Below the pieces are notes generated by a model. It saw nothing but the letters and a program-made list of their open reading frames with translations. It was not told where the DNA came from and did no database searches. The position numbers and the translations under genes are program-made. A DNA stretch of 21,341 nt, taken from positions 1 to 21,341 of the forward strand of contig JANQHY010000289.1 in the NCBI GenBank assembly GCA_028282395.1, written 5' to 3'. Below are positions 14,869 to 21,341 of this stretch, one piece after another (position 1 is the first letter of the stretch; each line of letters begins with the position of its first letter). Source of the DNA: Gammaproteobacteria bacterium. GTDB taxonomy: Bacteria > Pseudomonadota > Gammaproteobacteria > UBA12402.

Positions 14869-15682
14869 GTCGATGACACCAAGCGCTGTAGAGCTGATAT
14901 AAGGGCGTGACGGTAATTGTTCGAGAAAATGGCGAGAAGTTATTTTGCGCCAATTTTTTCAGTAGTGCTTGGCCAATGCGGCAGCGTATGGCTAGGGTTG
15001 CCGGCAATGTGGTAGTGTTTTTAGCAAAGAACTGTTGGGCTGTTTTGACTTGTTGCTGAAAGAACTGTTGCATACCATCGCTCATATTACCTTGTTCCAA
15101 TTCTGCTACAGTAACATTAACGCTATTCATCTCTTCAAGAGAGAAAAAGTTGTAGCCATGTTGGAGTACTTCCGGGCAGTGAATAATCTGCTGTACCATT
15201 TCTAGCGCTGCAGCAATCTGCTCAACTGTGCTTGCTGCTAACGTCTCTTCTAAAACACGCAATGTTAACTGTTCGCGGGCGCCAGCGGTCATAGCAAGAT
15301 AGCGTTGACGTTGTTGTAATGTTTGTAATGGTGCACTGTCAAGATAGTGCTCTGTTGCATCAATCATTGATATAAATAGTTCTGCAGGTAGATCAAAAGG
15401 TGCGACATAGTGCTGCAGAACTTGTGCAATCGGGTGCTCGGCGTTACCTTGATAGAGTTTGTCAATTTGCTGGCGCCACCATTGTAATTTCATTTTCGTC
15501 ACAGCCAGTTCATTGCAGTTGAGGATAGTACGTCTTAAAGTCTGATGGAGTCCATGTATAAAAATAATTGCCTGACGTTGTGCAGGGGCAGTATACAACA
15601 CACTGTAGTAGAGTGCGGATCCACGTGGAGCGATCTGCTGTTGGTATTGATGGGTAGTGGTGCTGGTTAGTTGCGAGGTCAT
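14843..15682 (-). CDS. squalene/phytoene synthase-fold protein, probably non-catalytic
   Basis: The 279-residue all-alpha product has the helix NELAVTKMKLQWWRQQIDKLYQG followed by HPIAQVL, the hallmark of the squalene/phytoene synthase-like group that includes NDUFAF6, a mitochondrial complex I assembly factor. The aspartate-rich DxxxD motifs that bind prenyl diphosphates in true synthases are not seen: the first-motif region reads HGLHQTLRRTILNCNE. No carotenoid or hopanoid genes are nearby. An assembly or chaperone-like role is thus a guess from the family. It starts 8 bases after the mscS stop, with little Shine-Dalgarno signal, so it is probably translated by coupling to mscS. Its last 26 bases overlap the convergent ZIP-like gene. 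Confidence 0.7.
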   Translation of the reverse strand: MTSQLTSTTTHQYQQQIAPRGSALYYSVLYTAPAQRQAIIFIHGLHQTLRRTILNCNELAVTKMKLQWWRQQIDKLYQGNAEHPIAQVLQHYVAPFDLPAELFISMIDATEHYLDSAPLQTLQQRQRYLAMTAGAREQLTLRVLEETLAASTVEQIAAALEMVQQIIHCPEVLQHGYNFFSLEEMNSVNVTVAELEQGNMSDGMQQFFQQQVKTAQQFFAKNTTTLPATLAIRCRIGQALLKKLAQNNFSPFSRTITVTPLYQLYSAWCHRPKKSLVSP

Positions 15683-15690
15683 GAATAAAC

Positions 15691-16479
15691 TTACTGGATT
15701 ACCGCTTCAATTGCTGTATTTTTATAGTGTTGATAAAGCGCTTGCAACACTTGCTGTTTCACTTCACGTTGACGATTATAGGAGACACTCAGATTAACAC
15801 AGAAGGTGATACTATCTGCTGCCAGGGTTGCAATCACTATTTTCAGGTCATCGTGGTTGTGGATGCTTTCAATGCTGCTGAGAAGGGGGAGTAGCTGCTG
15901 TTGTACTATTTCAGCATCATCACGCTGGGTTTTGATGCGACAGTGCAGCTCACGCAGGGCACTATGGGGCACATTCTGCATAAGATTGGCAGTAAGTTTA
16001 CTGTTAGGAATAATCGTTTTTTGTTGGTTCTCATCTTCAATGGTCGTGAACAGTAGATTGATACGTTTTACTATTCCACAGTGGTTACTAAAAGTGAGCT
16101 CATCATCAACGCGAAAAGGACGGAAAAGTAGAAGAAGAAAGCCCGAAGCGAGGTTAGAGAGAGAGTCTTTTAACGACAAGCTGATAGCGAGTGCTGCTGC
16201 ACCAAGAATTGCCACCAGTGAGGCAATAGAGATACCAACTTTTGCTAGCGCAGCAATAAAGACAGAGATGAGGATTAATGTGTAGAGGAGTTGATTGATA
16301 AACAGTCTAATCGTTGTTTCAACTTCTCTGCGTATCATTACCCGGTTGGCCAGTTGTCTGATAAGTTTGGCTAGGGCAAAACCTATTGCAATAATAATAA
16401 TGGCTGCCAACAGATTTAGACCATGATGATAGATCAAGGTAAGTAGATGAGACGTAGTGGTGGTATTTGTTGTTGCCAT
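15691..16479 (-). CDS. small-conductance mechanosensitive channel, MscS family
   Basis: Inner-membrane channel that opens on membrane tension and releases solutes during hypo-osmotic shock. From ATG 16479 the product has 262 residues, close to E. coli MscS (286). It shows two N-terminal helices, then the pore helix VAILGAAALAISLSLKDSLSNLASGFLLLLFRPFRVDDE, the family's most conserved block with its glycine/alanine packing, followed by a beta domain (NHCGIVKRINLLFTTI, IPNSKL). An in-frame ATG at 16554 would add 25 residues not expected in MscS; neither start has a good ribosome site, so the start is chosen by family length. The pore helix keeps alanine and serine where MscS often has glycine. 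The phytoene-synthase-fold gene follows 8 bases downstream. It is divergent from ftsB. Confidence 0.88.
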   Translation of the reverse strand: MATTNTTTTSHLLTLIYHHGLNLLAAIIIIAIGFALAKLIRQLANRVMIRREVETTIRLFINQLLYTLILISVFIAALAKVGISIASLVAILGAAALAISLSLKDSLSNLASGFLLLLFRPFRVDDELTFSNHCGIVKRINLLFTTIEDENQQKTIIPNSKLTANLMQNVPHSALRELHCRIKTQRDDAEIVQQQLLPLLSSIESIHNHDDLKIVIATLAADSITFCVNLSVSYNRQREVKQQVLQALYQHYKNTAIEAVIQ

Positions 16480-16652
16480 GCTAAGTTCATTGCGCTTATT
16501 TGTATGTGGCAATATTAGCACTGCTGGGAGGGAAGTGTAAAGAGAGTAGTGCATCAGCGCTTTTTTATTGCTACACTAGCCAATAAGTCGGGGACTGATA
16601 AAAACGAATGATAATAAAAAATAACCGAGTAATTTCAATATCTAATGGCGAT

Positions 16653-16681
16653 TTGCGCCAATCTGTCCTAAACTGTACAGT
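16653..16681 (+). promoter_or_regulatory. Possible ftsB promoter overlapping an ACTGTACAGT palindrome
   Basis: TTGCGC (16653-16658), a 17-base spacer and TACAGT (16676-16681) form a weak sigma70 match (three and four of six). The -10 box lies within a perfect 10-bp palindrome ACTGTACAGT (16672-16681). The ftsB start codon is at 16742. Confidence 0.3.
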
Positions 16682-16741
16682 AAATAGGCTTCTTTGCCGA
16701 GGAAGTAAGAAGAGCCACCACAGCAGGAGCATGTTGGGTTT

Positions 16742-17014
16742 ATGAGAGTATTATCCATTACATTGATTGTCCTATTCTGTCTACTGCAGTACAAACTCTG
16801 GTTCTCAAGTGAGGGTATTATTCAGACGCTACGGCTTAATTATCAAGTCCACCAACAGCAGAAAGTCAATCATCGCTTGGCAGTTCGCAACCGAACGGTT
16901 GCTAACGATATTCGCCAACTGCAATCGAAATCGACAGTTGAGTCCTTAGCGCGCAAAGAGCTCGGCATGGTTAAGAATGGCGAGACCTATTATCAATTTG
17001 TGCATAACAATTGA
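16742..17014 (+). CDS. ftsB: cell division protein FtsB
   Basis: FtsB is a bitopic inner-membrane protein that pairs with FtsL and FtsQ in the divisome and helps activate septal peptidoglycan synthesis. The 90-residue product has the family plan: short cytoplasmic start, one membrane helix (about residues 3-20, ending QYKLWF), a conserved SSEGI turn, a coiled coil of roughly residues 28-63, then the signature ARKELGMVKNGETYYQFV that contacts FtsQ/FtsL. This matches E. coli FtsB closely in pattern (LQYSLWFGKNGI, ARNELSMTRPGETFY). An AGGAG lies 13 bases before the ATG, somewhat far. The usual companions eno upstream and ispD downstream are absent; here it stands divergent from mscS and before a TPR gene. 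Confidence 0.93.
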   Translation: MRVLSITLIVLFCLLQYKLWFSSEGIIQTLRLNYQVHQQQKVNHRLAVRNRTVANDIRQLQSKSTVESLARKELGMVKNGETYYQFVHNN

Positions 17015-17035
17015 TTTGCAAAGCTCGCAATTGTT
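17006..17035 (+). terminator. Inverted repeat over the ftsB stop codon, weak terminator candidate
   Basis: AACAATTG (17006-17013) and CAATTGTT (17028-17035) are perfect 8-bp inverted arms around a 14-base loop; the ftsB stop codon lies at the end of the left arm. The stem is AT-rich and no real T-run follows, so termination would be inefficient. Confidence 0.25.
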
Positions 17036-17122
17036 GTTCAGACGTGTAAAGTAGATAGAAAAATACGGCTCCTATTGTTATCATTCCTAATTAGCGGAGT
17101 ATCTTTTCAAGGAGAGTGTTGG

Positions 17123-17185
17123 GTGAACAACTATTCAACCTTATTATGGTTAGTCGTAGCGACCTCTAACAGCTCTAACATATAA
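17123..17185 (+). CDS. Possible 20-residue leader peptide upstream of the TPR gene
   Basis: A GTG at 17123, 8 bases after an AAGGAG (17110-17114 region), opens a 20-codon frame reading MNNYSTLLWLVVATSNSSNI, ending 14 bases before the TPR gene start. The ribosome site is much better than that of the TPR gene itself, which has only a weak GAG. It could be a leader whose translation opens the start of the TPR gene, or chance. No family is recognised and there is no attenuator hairpin with a T-run after it. Confidence 0.3.
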   Translation: MNNYSTLLWLVVATSNSSNI

Positions 17186-17199
17186 AATTATGAGATAAT

Positions 17200-18780
17200 A
17201 TGGCTGATGACGCGCAGACAAAACTTAGTGAAATTCTTGCACTACGTCAATCCGGTGCAGTACGGCAGGCGCAGGAATCGCTTGAACAGTTAGTAAAACA
17301 GTATCCCGACAGTAGTGATGTATTAAATATTGCTGCCTGTTTTCAACTTGAGAAGCAGGATTATTATCATGCACGTGATTACCTGGAGCGCTGTATTGCT
17401 ATTCGTCCTCACCCCATTTATTTAAATAATCTTGGTATTGCCTATAAACAGACGGCAGCAGTGAAGCAGGCTGAGCACTGCTTTGTTCAAGCACTGGAGA
17501 TGAATGCTGATCATGCCGATGCCAGGATTAATTTGGCAATACTGCTGTATGAGCAGAAACGCCAGCAGGAGGCCTATGAACAGTTTGCCAAATTGCCATA
17601 CTGTTATGATCATCCCCTTTACTGTCGTTATTATGGCATCTTAAAGCTATATAATAATCAGTATCGTGAAGCTAGAGAGCTATTTTTGCATGGTAAGCGT
17701 TTAAAGCCTAATGACCCGATGATGCAGTATTGGTTTGCACTTACTTATCGCCATAGTGGTGATATTGATAAGGCCAACGATATGGCCCTAGATGCCTTAA
17801 CACGTTACTCAATGAGTAGAGAGATGAAACATCACTTTAAAAGTTTATTGTCTCATAATTATCTTTTACTTGGTGACTTTGCCAAAGGGTGGCCGCTCTA
17901 CCAGCATCGTGATAGCTATCAAGTGATATCACAAGTGATGCGATCCTATCCGCAATTACCTTACTGGCAGCCGAAAAATCGCTCACAGCAGAAATTATTG
18001 GTGATGGTTGAAGAGGGGATTGGTGATCAACTGATGTATATGACCCACCTGTCATTTCTACAACAGCGTGCCGAGAAGATCTATCTGCAGTGTGATGTTC
18101 GTTTCAAAAATCTATTTCAGCGTACTTTTCCAGATATTACAACCATTGATCGTTACGATGATACTGTTTTGACCGACATCGTTGCGCAGTCCGATGCATA
18201 TCTATCAATGAATGATCTTCCGCGATTACTAAACCCTCAAATGAAACCATTTGATTTTTTGCTGTTAGTTGATGAGGAGAAGGTAGCGCATTGGCGTCAA
18301 TTACTTCGCAAGAGGTTTGGCAATAGGCGTCTGGTTGGCATCTCTTATCACACGATCGCAAAAAATGGTAATATCCGAATGCCGAGTAAAGCTTTCTGGC
18401 AGTCGCTGTTTAATCGTTGTAACGAGACAGTTTTTATTAATCTGCAGGAGAATCATCAGACAGCAGAGGAGAAGCGGCAATATTTATATGATGAGACAAC
18501 GTTGCAACAGGTGGAGGATGTTGATCTCTATAATGATTTTGATCAGTTAACTGCGCTGATTGCGGCAGTAGATGAAATAGTATCGATTGATAATTCCATT
18601 GCACATTTTAGCGGTAGTTTAAAGAGGCCAACCCGACTGCTTTTACCGCGAGTATGTGATTGGCGTTGGCAGTTAAATGGCAATACAACACGCTGGTATC
18701 CAACCGTTGAGTTGATAAGAAACCGAGATCACGGCGATTGGTCAGCGCTCTGTGAGCAGTTGATTGCCTGTTATCATTAA
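17200..18780 (+). CDS. TPR-repeat protein with C-terminal GT-B (heptosyltransferase/GT9-like) domain
   Basis: The 526-residue product has no signal peptide. Residues about 5-205 hold TPR-like helical pairs (for example YLNNLGIAYKQTAAVKQAEHCFVQALEMN). A linker near 228-260 (FAKGWPLYQHRD ... LPYWQP) leads to a glycosyltransferase-B-like domain with EEGIGDQLMYM at 271-281 and the closing block FDQLTALIAAVDEIVSIDNS, then HFSGSLKRP, LLPRVCDWRW and RWYPTVELIR. That order is characteristic of bacterial TPR glycosyltransferase-like proteins, often next to surface-glycan or motility genes. The donor and acceptor are unknown. The ribosome site is weak, and a better one precedes a 20-codon frame at 17123. 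It is convergent with a GT8-like gene and shares the TTAA stop with it, which suggests related work on a glycan, but that is inference. Confidence 0.85.
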   Translation: MADDAQTKLSEILALRQSGAVRQAQESLEQLVKQYPDSSDVLNIAACFQLEKQDYYHARDYLERCIAIRPHPIYLNNLGIAYKQTAAVKQAEHCFVQALEMNADHADARINLAILLYEQKRQQEAYEQFAKLPYCYDHPLYCRYYGILKLYNNQYREARELFLHGKRLKPNDPMMQYWFALTYRHSGDIDKANDMALDALTRYSMSREMKHHFKSLLSHNYLLLGDFAKGWPLYQHRDSYQVISQVMRSYPQLPYWQPKNRSQQKLLVMVEEGIGDQLMYMTHLSFLQQRAEKIYLQCDVRFKNLFQRTFPDITTIDRYDDTVLTDIVAQSDAYLSMNDLPRLLNPQMKPFDFLLLVDEEKVAHWRQLLRKRFGNRRLVGISYHTIAKNGNIRMPSKAFWQSLFNRCNETVFINLQENHQTAEEKRQYLYDETTLQQVEDVDLYNDFDQLTALIAAVDEIVSIDNSIAHFSGSLKRPTRLLLPRVCDWRWQLNGNTTRWYPTVELIRNRDHGDWSALCEQLIACYH

Positions 18781-19412
18781 TCGATGGCATTGAGTACAGA
18801 CTTAGCTGCCAGATTTTCCCAGGCGACGGTTTGATTGGCTTGGGTGTGATAATCGCGCCATAATGCAGCATGTTCACAATTTTTGGTTTGCTCGAAACAG
18901 GGAATACCTTTGGTGAAATGGATAATTTTTGCGTTATCGTTGTGCGGGTCGCTGCCAACTAAATGGTTCCATTCAGGCGCTAACTCCCCGAGAAGAAGGG
19001 GATTGAGCCAGTTAAATTTCAGTAGCTTTTCACCATTTTCAATTAGCTCAGGTGTTAGCATTTGGCATTTCGCACAGTTAAATAACATTACCGATGACCA
19101 CTCAAACTTAAAACGATTTTTCACTACCATGATGGCTGAATGCTGATCATAGCAGTCAAACAGTTCGGTGATATCACCATTTAGCAGCATATCGCAATCC
19201 ATAAACATTGCCATTCCTTGATAGTCACATAAGTAGGGCACGAGAAAGCGGCTATAAGTAAACTCAGTCATCCCAACTCTATTGATCGGCAATTGCGTAA
19301 TTTTTAATGGCGCAATCGTTACCGGTCTACTGGCTTGGGCAATAATCGCATGTTGTAAGACATTATATGCGATAGGCTGACGACTATCATAGCCAATGAA
19401 AATCCTGTACAT
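18777..19412 (-). CDS. GT-A-fold glycosyltransferase, GT8-like
   Basis: A 211-residue soluble transferase. It begins MYRIFIGYDSRQPIAYNVL, the nucleotide-sugar-binding start typical of this group, and has the metal-binding DxD as D72-C73-D74 in MFMDCDMLLNGDITELF. Later blocks WSSVMLFNC and KIIHFTKGIPCF (the family's HFTG/HF.. metal-ligand histidine region) support catalytic competence. It is shorter than E. coli WaaO/WaaJ-type GT8 enzymes but matches a compact group of this fold. A consensus AGGAGG lies 4 bases before the ATG, and a strong promoter lies upstream. It is convergent with the TPR gene: the plus-strand TAA and minus-strand TAA overlap on TTAA at 18777-18780, with no room for a terminator between them. 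Sugar donor and acceptor unknown. Confidence 0.83.
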   Translation of the reverse strand: MYRIFIGYDSRQPIAYNVLQHAIIAQASRPVTIAPLKITQLPINRVGMTEFTYSRFLVPYLCDYQGMAMFMDCDMLLNGDITELFDCYDQHSAIMVVKNRFKFEWSSVMLFNCAKCQMLTPELIENGEKLLKFNWLNPLLLGELAPEWNHLVGSDPHNDNAKIIHFTKGIPCFEQTKNCEHAALWRDYHTQANQTVAWENLAAKSVLNAID

Positions 19413-19450
19413 AAAACCTCCTGGCGATCATGACAAATTTCGTGATTCTG

Positions 19451-19479
19451 ATAATAACGTGAAATCGATAATATGTCAT
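19451..19479 (-). promoter_or_regulatory. Sigma70-like promoter of the GT8-like gene
   Basis: On the minus strand ATGACA (19479-19474), a 17-base spacer and TATTAT (19456-19451) each match consensus at five of six positions. The start codon at 19412 gives a leader of about 35 bases with an AGGAGG site. It is back to back with, but does not overlap, the promoter of the outer-membrane protein. Confidence 0.6.
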
Positions 19480-19493
19480 CCACTAAATAAATT

Positions 19494-19521
19494 TTGCAAA
19501 ATGTTGATGGTATGCTAAGAT
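19494..19521 (+). promoter_or_regulatory. Extended -10 promoter of the outer-membrane protein
   Basis: TTGCAA (19494-19499), a 16-base spacer and TAAGAT (19516-19521) with a TG one base before the -10 (19513-19514) form an extended -10 promoter. A run of six Ts follows. The gene starts at 19559 with GGAG 8 bases upstream. Confidence 0.5.
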
Positions 19522-19558
19522 TGTTTTTTAATGGAATACTGATTATGGAGAATCACTC

Positions 19559-20386
19559 ATGAAGAGGATAGTCAAATGTTCAGCATTAGCAGTCTCGATT
19601 TCTATTGTTAGCACTTCGAGCTGTGTTGCAGCAGTTATTCATAGCCACCCAGTCTATTACCAGACGCCTGGACTACCGGCACCGGTAGGCGTATCAGCGC
19701 CAGCGGCAATTTTGCCGCCTAAAGGCTTTCATGGCAATTTGGGTGTAGGAGCAAATGTGGAGTTTGCTTCAACGGAGTATTTTGACATGGAGCCAGCAGA
19801 AACTAGAGATAATGCGATGACGCAGACAATTCAGACTGGCCCTAAGCTGCGCCCAGAGCTATTAGCTGGCGCACGTTACTATTTTAATAAAACCTTTTGG
19901 GGGCTACGTTTAGGTTATACACCGCTACAAAAAACTGTCTTTAATGAGAAATATGTAGGAAGCGAGAGTAGTGTTGCTACTTTTAAAAGCGAACCTAGTT
20001 TAAAAGATAGATACTCTGTTCGTGGTGGCGTTGAATTTGGTTATCGGCTAACACCACGCACGTTTATTGTTGCAAACGCCGGCTTAACTACCGATGAGTA
20101 TAAGCTGCGCTATGATTCGACATTATCTGTTAACGGCAATACTACTTATCATAGTGCCACCTCATTTAATCTTAATGGCTATGTAATTGGCGCTGGCATT
20201 GAACGCTATCTAACACAGCATATTATTGGTTCAGTCAGTTATCAAGAGGTTAGGCATAATACGCAAAATAAAGAACTACTTCATAGTGTAGAAGAGACTA
20301 ATAATAACCCTGATTTTGAGTCACTCACAACTGGCGTGACGCCTGCTGATCACATTGTCAGTTTTGCTATTATTGCGCAGCTATAA
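19559..20386 (+). CDS. Outer-membrane beta-barrel protein (porin/opacity-like)
   Basis: The 275-residue product begins with a signal peptide (MKRIVKCSALAVSISIVSTS, cleavage likely after CVA near residue 24). After a proline-rich linker (PGLPAPVGVSAPAAILPP) it becomes an alternating hydrophobic/polar pattern of amphipathic strands with aromatic ends: FHGNLGVGANVEF, RPELLAGARYYF, WGLRLGYTPL, RYSVRGGVEFGYRLT, RTFIVANAGLTTDEY, NLNGYVIGAGIERYLT, HIIGSVSYQEV, and a last strand HIVSFAIIAQL. This is the plan of an eight-stranded small barrel. The last residue is leucine rather than the common phenylalanine. The cysteine in the signal peptide lacks a lipobox. It has its own promoter and is followed by a convergent gene after 23 bases. 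A surface or adhesin role is possible but not shown. Confidence 0.75.
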   Translation: MKRIVKCSALAVSISIVSTSSCVAAVIHSHPVYYQTPGLPAPVGVSAPAAILPPKGFHGNLGVGANVEFASTEYFDMEPAETRDNAMTQTIQTGPKLRPELLAGARYYFNKTFWGLRLGYTPLQKTVFNEKYVGSESSVATFKSEPSLKDRYSVRGGVEFGYRLTPRTFIVANAGLTTDEYKLRYDSTLSVNGNTTYHSATSFNLNGYVIGAGIERYLTQHIIGSVSYQEVRHNTQNKELLHSVEETNNNPDFESLTTGVTPADHIVSFAIIAQL

Positions 20387-20409
20387 CAGCATTGAGTGAA
20401 AATATTGCG

Positions 20410-21341
20410 TTAATGCGCATTAGTAACTCGGTATAGCCATATACCGCCAACATAAATTGGTTGGTATGCAAGTGATTGCAATAATTTCTGTATCGCCTGA
20501 TAATGATTATCGGTGATGATGACGGCACCGATCTGTCGTTGGGTTAAAAATTGGCTAAACTGTTTAGCTGTCACACTATCGTTAGGGTGGCGCTGATTAA
20601 TCATTTTAAAAATGGGTGACTCCCATGCAACTTTTGGTGGCGGACCTAAATAGGTGGCCGCTGCTTTAAAATAGAAATTACTTTGCAATTGGGCCCAGGT
20701 TGCGGCATTAGAGCGAATAATTAGGACATTTTCTCCCTTTCTTAGCCATTTTTTATAAAGTTTTGGTTCGCTGAAAAAGGTTTTGCTACGGTCTAATTGG
20801 GTGTAGGCAGGGTAGATCGAATTAGGATGTAGATGAGCAATGGGTCTAACACAAGGCAATAGCATCACTAGTGCTAATAGCACGAGTAGATATTTTGCAG
20901 TACTGGCTAAGCGAGTGGCAGAACTTTTGGCTAGCCACAATGTGACAATGATAGCTATAACAAAGCTGGTATAGAGCGAATAGCGGCATGCCAGGCTGTA
21001 TTTAAGAATAGGTAGCCAATAGAAAAACCAGTGACTAAGAAATAGAACGAATAGTTTATTGCCGTTGAAATACCAGGTGTCGCTGAGTGAGAGTATGGCA
21101 TAAATTAGCGTCAGAATAAGTAAGAATTTTGTTCCTGCACGGCGCCAGTGGCGCCAAGCAAAAAGTAGTAGTATAAAAAGTAAAGGTAACCCTAAATAAG
21201 CGCCACGTTCGGGAGAGTTGCCAGCAAAATTGTGTGATAGTTTGACAGTGAAAGGGGTAATGAACTGCATAAACGGTTCAGGAATAAAAAATGAGAGCAG
21301 ATCATTGGGATAGTAATGGGGGCGATTGATATAGGTGCCAT
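20410..21341 (-). CDS. Polytopic membrane protein, GT-C-like, C-terminal part (5' truncated by window edge)
   Basis: The frame stays open to the window edge: before the ATG at 21270 it reads GTYINRPHYYPNDLLSFFIP and EPF without a stop, so that ATG is internal and the gene starts outside the window. The visible 310 residues hold at least four hydrophobic helices (for example GLPLLFILLLF, FLLILTLIYAILSL, YTSFVIAIIVTLWLA, YLLVLLALVMLLP) and then a soluble C-terminal domain of about 130 residues ending YQPIYVGGIWLYRV. The pattern YPNDLLSFFIP...NSPERGAYLGLPLL recalls large bacterial membrane proteins annotated as GT-C glycosyltransferase-like or DUF6311-like; that recall is from memory. Catalytic acidic residues would be in the missing N-terminal part, so function stays open. 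Its location beside two glycosyltransferase-like genes fits a surface-polysaccharide role. Confidence 0.65.
   Translation of the reverse strand, partial: GTYINRPHYYPNDLLSFFIPEPFMQFITPFTVKLSHNFAGNSPERGAYLGLPLLFILLLFAWRHWRRAGTKFLLILTLIYAILSLSDTWYFNGNKLFVLFLSHWFFYWLPILKYSLACRYSLYTSFVIAIIVTLWLAKSSATRLASTAKYLLVLLALVMLLPCVRPIAHLHPNSIYPAYTQLDRSKTFFSEPKLYKKWLRKGENVLIIRSNAATWAQLQSNFYFKAAATYLGPPPKVAWESPIFKMINQRHPNDSVTAKQFSQFLTQRQIGAVIITDNHYQAIQKLLQSLAYQPIYVGGIWLYRVTNAH

Noticed and set aside
16480..16554. 25-residue N-terminal extension of MscS from the ATG at 16554
   Set aside because: No ribosome site and not expected from family length; the ATG at 16479 gives a standard N terminus.
16646..16660. 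TGGCG/CGCCA inverted repeat upstream of ftsB as an operator
   Set aside because: Five-base arms with a five-base spacer are expected often by chance; no further support.
19580..19640. Outer-membrane protein as a lipoprotein because of a cysteine in its signal peptide
   Set aside because: The residues before the cysteine (TSS) do not form a lipobox, and cleavage after CVA is a better fit.

Overview
The window reads as ordinary chromosome from a gammaproteobacterium. The evidence is the homodimeric-type pyruvate dehydrogenase operon aceE-aceF-lpdA, FtsB, Hsp33, MutM, MscS, a phhA-phhB pair and E. coli-like sigma70 promoters. Base composition is moderately AT-leaning by eye. The two Sel1-repeat secretory proteins, the MHS-type transporter and the GTCATTGCGAG-type dispersed repeat suggest a Legionellales or Coxiella-like, possibly host-associated lineage; that placement is inference only. 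I see no tRNA, rRNA, CRISPR array, prophage or transposase gene.

Layout. 1-403: 3' end of hslO (Hsp33). 512-1633: minus-strand phhA-phhB, converting phenylalanine to tyrosine and recycling the pterin cofactor. 1969-4187: two tandem plus-strand Sel1-repeat proteins, the second with an intact signal peptide but no usual start codon. 4207-5016: mutM on the minus strand with a clear promoter. 5098-6417: an MHS-family transporter on the minus strand, interrupted by one in-frame TGA where the family normally has an arginine; the last 70 codons are intact behind it. 6623-7507: a divergent EamA/DMT exporter. 7664-13354: aceE, aceF (two nearly identical lipoyl domains, TTG start) and lpdA.

13355-13626 holds a compound palindromic repeat and then a putative uspA promoter. 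uspA and a ZIP-like membrane protein follow on the plus strand. A minus-strand pair (mscS, then a squalene/phytoene-synthase-fold protein) converges on the ZIP gene. ftsB stands divergent from mscS. The right end (17200-21341) looks like a surface-glycan and envelope neighbourhood: a TPR protein with a GT-B-like C-terminal domain, a convergent GT8-like glycosyltransferase sharing its TTAA stop, an outer-membrane beta-barrel protein, and a polytopic membrane protein cut by the window edge.

How the genes work together. AceE, AceF and LpdA form one complex making acetyl-CoA from pyruvate. PhhA and PhhB form one catabolic or biosynthetic pair. The others are mostly single-gene units. I found no convincing new multi-gene system. 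The best second-look items are the single-codon lesion in the transporter, the non-AUG start of the second Sel1 gene, the compound repeat near 13.4 kb, the ZIP-like protein lacking its expected metal-ligand glutamates, and the palindromes placed over predicted promoters.
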